Origin: Heliocidaris tuberculata
Taxonomy: Eukaryota > Echinodermata > Echinoidea > Camarodonta > Echinometridae
Length of the DNA: 64,000 nt
Assembly (NCBI GenBank): GCA_025618425.1
Contig: CM046838.1
Coordinates: 21,399,211 to 21,463,210, forward strand
Reading direction: 5' to 3'
Of the stretch, positions 36,857-46,097 are shown in pieces. A program made the position numbers and the translations under genes. Positions within the stretch are counted from its first letter, which is position 1. Each line of letters starts with the position of its first letter. Below the pieces are notes generated by a model that worked only from the letters and a program-made list of their open reading frames with translations, ran no database searches and was not told the DNA's origin.

Positions 36857-38005
36857 GTCCGTCCGTCCGTCCGTCCGTCCGTCCGTCCGTCTGTCCGTCC
36901 GTCCGTCCGTCCGTCCGTCAGTCTGTCCGTGTGTGCTCAAATGTTAGAAAATGCTACTTCTCCGTCATTTCTTGGCCGATTTTGATTCTGATTGTTTTAT
37001 CTGATAGGGCTGGGTGGGGGCTTCCAAACTTCTACACAGAATTTTGAAATTCATTAATTATGCAAATTTATGCAAATTTATTCAAAATTGACGAAAAATG
37101 CTACTTCTCCTCTATTTCACATCGGATTTTGATTCCGATTGTTTTATCTGATAGGGCTGGGTGGGAGCTTCCAAACTTCGACACAGAATTTTGAAAAATT
37201 CATTAATTATGCAAATTTATGCAAATTTATTCAAAATTGACGAAAAATGCTACTTCTCCTCTATTTCACATCGGATTTTGATTCCGATTGTTTTATCTGA
37301 TAGGGCTGGGTGGGGGCTTCCAAACTTCTACACAGAATTTTGAAATTCATTAATTATGCAAATTTATGCAAATTTATTCAAAATTGACGAAAAATGCTAC
37401 TTCTCCTCTATTTCACTTCGGATTTTGATTCCGATTGTTTTATCTGATAGGGCTGGGTGGGGGCTTCCAAACTTCTACACAGAATTTTGAAATTCATTAA
37501 TTTGCAAATTTATGCAAATTTATTCAAAATTGACGAAAAATGCTACTTCTCCTCTATTTCACATCGGATTTTGATTCCGATTGTTTTATCTGATAGGGCT
37601 GGGTGGGGGCTTCCAAACTTCTACACAGAATTTTGAAATTCATTAATTATGCAAATTTATGCAAATTTATTCAAAATTGACGAAAAATGCTACTTCTCCT
37701 CTATTTCACTTCGGATTTTGATTCCGATTGTTTTATCTGATAGGGCTGGGTGGGGGCTTCCAAACTTCTACACAGAATTTTGAAATTCATTATTCATGCA
37801 AATTTATGCAAATTTATTCAAAATGGCTGAAGGTTCATAATGTTTTCATGTTTTATATTTCAGTTGTATACATGCATTGTTGGTATTCTCTTCTTTCGCA
37901 TGCAGTAACATTATTATTTTATTCACTAAAGTTTTTCACTGATTCACTGAAGTTTTAAGGTTCAGGCTAGTTAATTTCCACAGATCTGCACTTCCGGTGG
38001 GGACA
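36761..38005. mobile_element. ~1.2-kb TIR element carrying microsatellites and a minisatellite
   Basis: TGTCCCCGCCGAACGAAG at the left is roughly inverted at the right (CACTTCCGGTGGGGACA): the outer TGTCCCC.CCG matches. A small hairpin CGAACGAAGTTCG follows the left end. Inside are (GT)n at about 36815-36853, (GTCC)n at 36854-36930 and six 147-bp units. No transposase is present. The boundary call rests on about 10 matching terminal bases plus T-rich flanks, so the ends are tentative. Confidence 0.5.
36950..37830 (+). repeat. Six-unit minisatellite, ~147-bp period
   Basis: CTACTTCTCC begins at 37101, 37250, 37397, 37543 and 37690 (the first, variant unit at 36954), giving spacings of 146-149. 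Each unit contains GATTTTGATTCCGATTG, ATAGGGCTGGGTGGGGGC, CACAGAATTTTGAAATTC and two copies of TATGCAAATT. Units 2-6 are nearly identical; unit 1 differs (CCGTCATTTCTTGGCC). ORFs here read through the repeat and are not genes. Confidence 0.95.
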
Positions 38006-38730
38006 TTTATTACGCATTGCGTAATTTACTCATTCACTTGTTCTTTATACGATGCATCAATGTTTTTTCCTTCAGACTCTCTTTACTTGGAATATTGACA
38101 AAAAACATTGTTTCTCTCCGGAAATTGGGATCTTATGTTTCCTTGTAAATTTTTGCCTTTATTCTCTTCAATAATTTTTTTTTTGGTCAAGGTCTTGATT
38201 GTAATTATGACAATTACTCCTTTTTTTTTAGCGTCATGGCAGTGTGGGCCAGGAATTTTTTGTAATCAAAAAACCTTTTATCAAACAAATAAATCTCGAA
38301 TTTCTGCCATATGTAGTTATTGTACTCAATATTGGATGAAAGGTATATGTTGACTAATTAGTGATGTGAGATGTTGAAGTAGCAAGTATTCATGTATACA
38401 ATAACTTTGTATACTAAAAAAAAAATAGAAAAGCTTTGCGAAGTGAGGGAAATTTGATTTTATTTTCTACCCTGCATCCTTTGAGTAATGTTTACCTGGC
38501 ATTGCGGTGAAGAAACGTCACTTTGTTTTCCTCCTTGTCTGTAGGATTTTTTTTTTCTCAGATGAAAGTTGAATGTGGTCACCTTGTAATAATTCATGAG
38601 GGATATTGGTTGGTAGTATCAAGGAGCTCCTTGGTAGTATCTTGAGATTGTGACATCCCTGGTAGGAAATGGATTTGAATGGACAAGCCATTTGTTAGGA
38701 AATCAATGTTTAATTGAATGCTTATTTTTA

Positions 38731-38765
38731 ACCCATTGCAGTGGAACTGAATGGTCCCTGTATTG
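38731..38765. mobile_element. Partial TTAA miniature element
   Basis: TTAACCCATTG, then GGAACTGAATGG, then CCTGTATTGA matches one end (reverse complement) of the 80-bp TTAA family at 6228 and 32056. The other end is missing, replaced by the dispersed repeat starting at 38768. Confidence 0.4.
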
Positions 38766-38767
38766 AA

Positions 38768-39050
38768 GAGAAGGTTGAGTTCTAGGAAAGGTAAAAAAAA
38801 TGATTTGTGAGCTTTCTTATTCTTTTGATGTTAGTTTGGAAGATTATCACAGTAGATATGTATGTTCCCTGAAAATGGTTGCTCTGCAAATGCCCTCACA
38901 TTCAAAATATGACAAGAAACAGCCGAAATGTTTTGTGTAGTCCCATATACACATTTCTATGTGCAGCTAGTGCATGTGACTCTCAGCAGGATTGAGTCAA
39001 TTTCTTATCATTTTGGTGATTCCAAAACCTTTCAGCATGCACCAATTATT
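38768..39050 (+). repeat. Dispersed ~285-bp repeat, copy A
   Basis: Matches 53828-54117 in the same orientation: GAGAAGGTTGAGTTCT, GAGCTTTCTT, TGTTCCCTGAAAATGGTTGCT, CAAATGCCCTCACATT, ATGACAAGAAACAGC, GTGCAGCTAGTGCATGT, GTCAATTTCTTAT and ATTCCAAAACCT. It is non-coding. It is an unclassified interspersed repeat. Confidence 0.75.
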
Positions 39051-39063
39051 ATGTGCTATATAA

Positions 39064-39178
39064 TTAACCTTTTCCAATGGCTTTGAGACAGTTTCTTTGA
39101 CAATTCAATCTCATGACCAGAACTCAACTTTACCTTTTAGCCTATTGCAAGGAGACAATTCAGTAGTCATTGGGTTAA
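39064..39178. mobile_element. 115-bp TTAA-bounded element
   Basis: TTAACCTTTTCCAATGG at the left and CATTGGGTTAA at the right, TTAA at both edges. The right end is like that of the 80-bp family, but the interior differs. Confidence 0.4.
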
Positions 39179-39289
39179 CGTGGGTTGAATTTAACAATTA
39201 ACAATTAACTGACGCAGTAAATATCAACCTCAGAAGTGCGTTATGTTCGTATCTGTGTTTGATTTGTTTTCTTCTAGAACTGCGTCATG

Positions 39290-39550
39290 TGAGAACAAAA
39301 GCAACTCTTGTGAATGTAGCTGTGCTGCTCCAGAATTCTGGAACCAACTTCCTCATGTAATAGGGAAGCACAATCCGTACCCATTTTAAAATCTCATTGA
39401 ACACCTACCTGTTTTCAGAGGCTTTTAAGGAGATTAGTTCTGTTTATATAGCATAAGCATATAGGAGTCTCCATGAAAACACTGTAGGGTACAGTATATT
39501 CAAATAGTAGCTGCTCTATATAAATTAATCTTATTATTATCATTATTATT
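39290..39550 (+). mobile_element. Decayed LINE 3' end
   Basis: TTCTGGAACCAACTTCCTCA still reads FWNQLP, and the next block reads LKSHLNTYLFSEAF across a disrupted frame. This matches the region before the 3' tail in the copy at 12340. It ends GCTCTATATAAATTAATC and a (TTATTA)n-like tail at about 39528-39555. It is much older than the 12340 copy. Confidence 0.6.
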
Positions 39551-39949
39551 TATTTATTGTTTCTTTAATACTTTGTACATAAGCTTCCCCCCCCCCCCTT
39601 CTTCTTTTTTTTGAATGTTCTAGTTGAATTCTAAAATACGAAATAATTATGTTCCTTGGGGCTATAGTTTTAGGAAGGAAATTAAGGAGTGAACAAAAGT
39701 TTTATTTGCTTTGTAAGATCTCTTTTTTTTTAAGAATCTGCTGCATTTCTTCTCCTGCAAGTCTGAAATACAGACCTTACCATAGATGATATGACTCAAC
39801 GAGGGGCACATAAGCATAATGCTTTACGTCTCGACATCCAAGTAAATCCAAGTAAGTAAGTATTTTATACAAGCGTCTGATAACATCCTGTTATTTCCTT
39901 ATCAGAATCTAAGATCCTTTAGACTTGGTGGTCTTTTGTACTTGTATGT

Positions 39950-40280
39950 TACTTGTTTTCCCATCCTTGACATAATCATGGATCAATACAGATTAGGATT
40001 TATTCTAAGAATTTAAGAGGATAGGTATCAATGACAAGGTCAGACTGATGAATAGATGCAAGTCTGTGAATAATTAGTGATCAATAACAATGACCTCTTG
40101 TTCTTTGGTGTTTGACTTTGTTCCATGGTCCATGTCCAACCACTTAAACACAATCCTGGATCAATAGGGAATAGGATTGATTCTGAGACTTTCCAGGATA
40201 GGTCTCATTATGACAAGGTATACATACTGATGAATAGATGTAAGCTGTGAATAATCAGTGATCAATTACAATTATCTGTT
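39950..40280 (+). repeat. Diverged ~180-bp tandem duplication
   Basis: The units share ATGGATCAATACAGATTAGG / CTGGATCAATAGGGAATAGG, GAGGATAGGT / CAGGATAGGT, ATGACAAGGT, CTGATGAATAGATG and GTGAATAAT.AGTGATCAAT.ACAAT. Copies lie at about 39970-40095 and 40148-40277. Confidence 0.65.
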
Positions 40281-41130
40281 TTAATCAGTATATGACTCTA
40301 GTTTTCTGATCCCATCCCTGTGCAGTCCTCGTTTTGCATTTCCCTATTTTTGATTAAATTATATTCATAGTTTATAAATCATTATCCCTATTCAGTGTGA
40401 TGGAGATTTTACTTTTCATAATTAATCTACACAGTCAGTGTTCACAATATTTATATAAATTTTTTCTGTTTCAATATATTTATGTTTATGATTTAATATC
40501 GGTTGGGTTAATGTGATATATACACCATAGTTTGGGAATGGGGTATTATCACTTAGTATTTGTGTCATATAACAGGACAATGGGTTGGTCTATTTGATAC
40601 TTGAGCAAGTAATCAAGATTAAAAGGGACCTGCTGTATGACTTATTCAAGAATACGTTTTACCTGTACACCTGACACTCAACCAATATGTTTCTGAACCT
40701 CAACAGATCAGTAATTTGGCCTTCTGTAAAACCAGGTCTGAACTCACAACTATGCTTGTAAAGATACAAAAAAAGTGGGATTACAAGTTGAATAGACTTT
40801 ATTCCATGTCAATGAATTTCCTGTACCCAATGTCTCTTAGCTTGATAATGATAAACAAGATCAGACCTTTTATTTAGTCACCAGCAAAAGTGCAAAGGGA
40901 AAGTGGAGATAACAGCACTTTTAATTTGTAGCACAAAGGGATTGATACAATGCTGAAATACTCTGCATTGTTGGAAGTGACTTAACTGCAAGTACAACTA
41001 AAAGTTTTACTAATAGTCCCACCAATACATTGTTGGACAAGGCCTGTATGGTATAGATAGGAGTTACAGTTGAGTTAGCCTACTCAGAGATTCGAATTGG
41101 CAAATATTCAGTGGGAAAGAAAGCATCCTT

Positions 41131-41540
41131 TCACATTTGACTTTTTGCAAGTGTATTGTGGATGTGCAAGTCCCTGATTTGGTGCCTCTCTGGATCGAAT
41201 AAGGAGACAATGTGAGAGGACTTGAATGTGTTGGATTGATTTAGAAGCGTCTGCATAGTGGGAAAATACATCAGAACATTGTCCACTTTGCTTTGAAGTA
41301 CACTCTTCATGTTGTTGCATATTCCATCAAGATATTCAGTGAAACTGAAGTGGAATGGAAGAGATCGAGAACCATCTGGAACTCCAATCTTGAGAGAACA
41401 TTTCATTGATGATTCAGAGGGGCAACTTGCAGATGAGGAAAGTGGAGACGAAGTGCCTCCCAACTGAATGACAGGCTGCATGTTGCTGTGAATGCAGGTG
41501 AATGGAAAGTTGGGCAAGGTTTCTTCTCCTTCTGCTAAGT
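41131..41540 (-). pseudogene. Decayed or partial coding sequence, family unknown
   Basis: The minus strand is open from a TGA at about 41554 down to 41131 (about 135 codons). The reading is protein-like: CSLKIGVPDGSRSLPFHFSF, TEYLDGICNNMKSVLQSKVD, NVLMYFPTMQTLLNQS, SLFDPERHQIRDLHIHN. The first genuine ATG encodes MQPVIQLGG; the upstream M is a TTG codon. I see no introns, signal peptide or membrane segment, and recognise no family. Upstream sequence (41568-41825) is also open but in another frame, separated by stops, which suggests a broken single-exon copy, for example a retrocopy or transposon-borne gene. It could instead be one exon of a larger gene. Confidence 0.35.
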
Positions 41541-41567
41541 ACAGTCCTCAAGCCTCATGGACCTGTT

Positions 41568-41825
41568 TCACCAAAGGTTTGCAGTTAATTGTGTGATGTA
41601 GAGAAACATCTTGAGATAAACATAGGTGGAATGGCAGTAAATGTGTGCAGGGATTGCATACGTAATGGAGTAATGTACTGAATCAGCGGCTAAAGTGTGA
41701 GAACACTGTACTAGACTTGAATATTGAGTAGCAAGGGGGATACTCAGAGTTCTCAAACTGAGGAGGCCTGGCCTACATTGCCCTGTCTGGGAGGAAGATA
41801 GGTCCCCTGCCATTCCTGTAGACAC
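41568..41825 (-). pseudogene. Open frame upstream of the 41131 relic
   Basis: 85 codons on the minus strand, reading SSSQTGQCRPGLLSLRTLS and TLAADSVHYSITYAIPAH before a stop. Its position directly 5' of the 41131-41540 frame suggests the two may be parts of one disrupted coding sequence, but there is no recognisable motif and this may be a chance frame. Confidence 0.2.
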
Positions 41826-42060
41826 TCCGGAAGTGATGAATAAGGAATACTAAGCAGTTACATTTTTTTGGAGGGGAGCATCTTATAGACACTTGTGTTG
41901 ATATTCAAAGGAAGATACAATAAACTGTGAGCTCCATCTACCAAACTGATATTGTAAATCATTTGTGATTTATTCTATAATGAGTCAGGAGATGTATAAT
42001 GAATGCTAAGCAGTATGATATTCTTTTTCTCAGGCATCTTAAAGACACTCCTGCAGTTCA
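41826..42060 (+). repeat. Diverged direct repeat just upstream of the second exon
   Basis: AAGTGATGAATAAGGAATACTAAGCAGT..GCATCTTATAGACACT (41832-41894) recurs as GAGATGTATAATGAATGCTAAGCAGT..GCATCTTAAAGACACT (41988-42050). Confidence 0.5.
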
Positions 42061-42277
42061 TCTAGATGATTTTTTTTTTTACAAAATAATGCAGTAATCG
42101 TTAAGCTCCTACTTTTCAAAATGGATATAGAATAGACTCTTTTATGATACAACATTAAAATGATAAATTTTTTTAAAAGATATCCTTAAAATCATAGTTA
42201 AATCTATATTCCGGGATAATTTATGAAGAGAAAGATTTATAGTGAATGCCCTAGCACCCCGCCACTACAACTTCACA

Positions 42278-42432
42278 ATGAATTCCTGGCCTGGTTCAGT
42301 TGGAACGCTATTACAGTATCTGTTAGCCCCTGTGAGAGGTAAACGTGAACCGGTGGAGACAGTCGTTATAGAGGAGCCTGAGGACAAAGTGAACATGGAA
42401 GCTATCCTGGAGAAACCAAGAAAATCAGTCTG
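42278..42432 (+). CDS. Alternative first coding exon 2, phosphodiesterase-like gene (tentative)
   Basis: ATG at 42278 (A at -3), preceded by an in-frame TGA at 42224; the upstream open codons start with GTG and are not needed. There are 51 codons plus TG, then the donor GTAAGG. The product has a hydrophobic amphipathic start (SWPGSVGTLLQYLLAPVRGK), an acidic middle (ETVVIEEPEDKVNMEAI) and a basic end (LEKPRKSV plus a TG half-codon, W or C). The next exon cannot begin with A here, since that would give TGA. If the gene is PDE1, the basic and hydrophobic end would sit against the first calmodulin-binding helix. If PDE4, it would read ..SVC before the shared long-form exon. The phase is the same as at 29842 and 56862. 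Confidence 0.55.
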
Positions 42433-43420
42433 GTAAGGGAAAACTAGATTATTGTTTGATTTGGCCGATCTATCTACCAGGAGCGGATCCAGGATTTTGT
42501 ATAGGGTAGGGTCACTATATGAAAAACATACCTGTCAAGCAGATAAAAAAAAGTTTTATCCTCCTTTTAATTCAGGTGCTTTTTGGGTCAAAAATTTGAA
42601 ATGTGGCAACTGGGGCACATATTTTGGGTTGTATAATACTTACGGTAAGCCAGTCAAGTTTCAAAGGGGAGGGGGACACAAGGGGTGTGTCACAAGTGCA
42701 TGTGTGGCTTATGTTTTGTTTTGTTGTCGTTGAAAAAGGGGATGTGTGCCAGCCTGCCAGGTACCCACAAAATTTATTTTTGAAGTTCAGTATTTTGTTT
42801 CAAAATTGTGTGCATTATAAAGTCGATGATGTTGACTCCAAATCACAGCCTCCCACCCATACAGCTGTTCTTGGCGATGGGTAAGGGTGGGGAATCTTTG
42901 ATTATTCTTACTGTCTGGTAGAAGCTTTGCTATCTGATGTATGTTCACCTGTTTACACATCCGCTAATGGAGCTTCACATATACATTTCTCTTCTTCAGA
43001 TGTGTTCAAACAACATTTGGGACATTTCGCCAAGACCTCCTTCATATCAGACAATTACTCTAATTGGGAGGGAGGTAAACGCAGGCAAGGCGGATGTGAT
43101 AATCAATCAAGCCAACTAGTTATGTTTACATTTATCAAGCTTGTGCTCTCATTTAGAGAAATAGTTTCACTTTCAATTCAAGCTACTTTCAGCTCATTGG
43201 AGGCACAGGCTCCATTTTGGTACTGAATTCAAAAAGATGACATGTTTAAATTGGCTTTAAAGTGGTTGTGAGATGTTAATGGTCCTTGTACAAACTCAGC
43301 TTTAAGCATTTGCACTTTTAAATAACTTAAAGAGCATTTAAGTATGAGGTTTCTTCTGTAAGTGTAATTCTGTTAATTTTTTTTGTTGATTTAACCGAGC
43401 TTTATTTTTTAGAGCTCTCT

Positions 43421-43462
<42 letters not shown>

Positions 43463-43645
43463 CACATTGATAAATCAAAGTTGTTAACGGCTCCACTTCA
43501 AACAGAATTAAGTGCAGCATGTTCCAGCACTTGTAAAAATCACTTTTTTCTTCACTTGAAACTTTAGTATGAGGTTTCTTCTGTAAGTGTACTTCTGTTA
43601 ATTTTTTTTGTTGATTTAACCGAGCTTTATTTTTTAGAGCTCTCT

Positions 43646-43683
<38 letters not shown>

Positions 43684-44959
43684 CACATTGATAAATCTAT
43701 GTAAACATGAGCACCTAGGAAGTTATCAGTTAATTTACCAATTCCTTTTATGGACACATGTACATTTTGCGCTTCTCTGCGAATGTAATTAGAGTACCAT
43801 GCAGTATCAGTTTTATTTGTTTATATCAATTCATCTCGTAAAGTACTTGTATCTCATTGCCTGTCTCTGTGGAGGTGGAGTGATGTACTTTGTCTAATAT
43901 CCCTTCTGCATGTCGTTGCAGCAGAGATATGAACCCATGATATTTAGAAACATCACACTATTTGTATCCCTGTCTCCTTATGTAAACTAAAACCACCCAT
44001 AATATTTAGAAAGTCCTAGGTCAACTCATCCTATCTGTGTTTGGCTGAGTAGCTTTATCTAATCAGCCATTCCTCTTTCGTAATGATGTATTTTATACTG
44101 AACTGCTGGAGGTGCCAATTAATCCAGGGTATGTATATTTTAGACAGGATTCACCAGGGTTTCCTCCTCGGTAGAAGGGTAAACACTGCCCTCTATAGTC
44201 GTAGCATGTACTCAATTTAATAATTTAACAGTACAGTGGGTTATGACAGACTACAACACAGGCAACGGTTTTGTGAAAATAATATTTTCTTTTCAACATA
44301 ATTCTTTTAGAAACTTTTATATGTTGTTCACCCCCCCCCCCCCCTTCACAACAGTGAATGATTTCTTTGACCTGTATGACCTCGATAAAAGATCAAGTGT
44401 GGGAAATGTAAATGGGTTAATCTCATAACAGTAAGAATGAATTTGATCTACACATTTCTCAAAAAATATGACAAAAGGAATATCTACTTCATGAATTCAT
44501 TTAGGAAACAGAATATTCCTGTTGAAATTTTCACAGCATAATGCACAGCCTGTCCATCAATCATACATTTTCTAGCATTCTGTTCTCTCTGCTTTCGTAA
44601 ACACCTGTCAGCTGCGTACCCTATCAGGTGGCCTCTAATGAATATAAATTCTGGAAAAGATTTGATTTACTTGCCAGGTCTAGAAAAATTTATATGATTC
44701 CTTTTCATCTCTCAATATGTTGTCATCAAGTGCAAAGTACATGTAGCACTTACATTTTCATCGTATTCTCTATCTCTTTAACACACATAAGCTCTGTCTC
44801 TCCCTCCCTAGCTCTTCTTCCAAGTCCTTGTATCTTTGTCCTCTCTATCCTATTGTCATATATCCCCATCTTATTTTATTTTAACTAATCTCCCCCTCTC
44901 TCTCTCAAATCTCTAATATCTCTATCTCTCTCTGTCTCTCTATCTCTCTCTATCTCTCA

Positions 44960-44992
<33 letters not shown>

Positions 44993-45292
44993 CTCATCTC
45001 TCTGTCTCTCTTTCTCTTATCTCTATCTCTCTTATTTCTCTGTCATCTCTCTCTCCCACATCTCTCTATCTCTTTCATCTTTCTCTCTCTCTCCCTCTCC
45101 CTCTCTCTCTCTCTCTCTCTTTCTCTACTCCCTTCTCTAGCTTTCTCTTTTCTCCTGTTGTGCTCACCTTCAATATATTTTCCATCTCTGTGACATTCAT
45201 TCATGCTCTAGTCTTGCCTTCTGCAGGCAATTAATGCCTGATATTGTTTGAATCATTGAAAATAAACAATGGAAGTCGGACTTTCAAACTAT
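42433..45292. other. Intron between alternative first exons
   Basis: No additional exon is supported. It contains the poly(T) duplication at 43339-43697, poly(C) at about 44331-44344, and CT-rich microsatellites at 44890-45135. ORFs at 42452-43226 lack motifs. Confidence 0.45.
43339..43697 (+). repeat. Two-unit ~229-bp repeat with long poly(T) tracts
   Basis: AGTATGAGGTTTCTTCTGTAAGTGTA..TTAACCGAGCTTTATTTTTTAGAGCTCTCTCC, then more than 25 T's, then GCTGTCACATTGATAAATC occurs at 43339-43478 and 43568-43697. The copies are almost identical, so the duplication is recent or an assembly artefact at the homopolymer. Confidence 0.8.
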
Positions 45293-46058
45293 CACATGCT
45301 GAGAACCAGAAGATATTACATGGAGCTTGAATCTTACTCTGGATTAATACCCTTTTGGCTCTCACTTGGCATTGACTCGTATTATTTTACACAGACTTAA
45401 TACCATTCTGGCTCTCAACTGGCATTGACTCGTATAATTTTACATAGATTTAATGCCATTCTGGCTCTCAACTGGCATTGATTCGTATTATTTTACACAG
45501 ATTTAATGCCCTTTTGGCTCTTAACTGGCATTGACTCATATTATTTTACACAGACATAATGCCATTCTGGCTCTCATTTGGCATTGACTCGTATTATTTT
45601 ACACAGATTTAATGCCATTCTGGCTCTCAACTGGCATTGACTCGTATAATTTTACAGAGATTTAATGCCATTCTGGCTCTCAACTGGCATTGACTCGTAT
45701 AATTGTACACAGATTTAATGCCATTCTGGCTCTCAACTGGCATTGACTCGTATTATTTTACACAGATTTAATGCCATTCTGGCTTTCAACTGGCATTGAC
45801 TCGTATAATTTTACACAGATTTAATGCCATTCTGGCTCTCAACTGGCATTGACTCGTATTATTTTACACAGATTTAATGCCCTTTTGGCTCTTAACTGGC
45901 ATTGACTCATATTATTTTACACAGACTTAATGCCATTCTGGCTCTCAACTGGCATTGACTCGTATTATTTTACACAAATTTAATGCCCTTTTGGCTCTTA
46001 ACTGGCATTGACTCGTATTATTTTACACAGATTTAATGCCATTCTGGCTTCAAACAGA

Positions 46059-46062
<4 letters not shown>
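45293..46062 (+). repeat. 53-bp tandem array grown from a hairpin-element arm (13 units)
   Basis: GGCATTGACTCG (or a close variant) begins at 45368 and then exactly every 53 bp to 46004. Each unit ends in TTTAATGCCATTCTGGCTCTCAACT, the right arm of the hairpin family; some units have CCCTTTTGGCTCTTAACT. At the 5' edge GCTGAGAACCAGAAGATATT is the family's left arm, and at the 3' edge GGCTTCAAACAGACGATAT is its usual outer end. So one hairpin copy appears to have had its right half amplified in tandem. (AT)n follows at 46063-46094. It is non-coding and has no CRISPR spacers. Confidence 0.9.

Positions 46063-46097
<35 letters not shown>

Noticed and set aside
36720..37343. ORFs rich in CV and SVRP repeats and the following 60-codon frames
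   Set aside because: They read through (GT)n, (GTCC)n and the 147-bp minisatellite; no initiation or splice context.
42242..42277. Extension of the second exon upstream to position 42242
   Set aside because: That start is GTG; the first ATG is at 42278 and the frame closes upstream at 42224.
45293..46062. Regular 53-bp repeats as a CRISPR array
   Set aside because: The whole 53-bp unit is repeated with no unique spacers, no cas genes are near, and the DNA is clearly eukaryotic.
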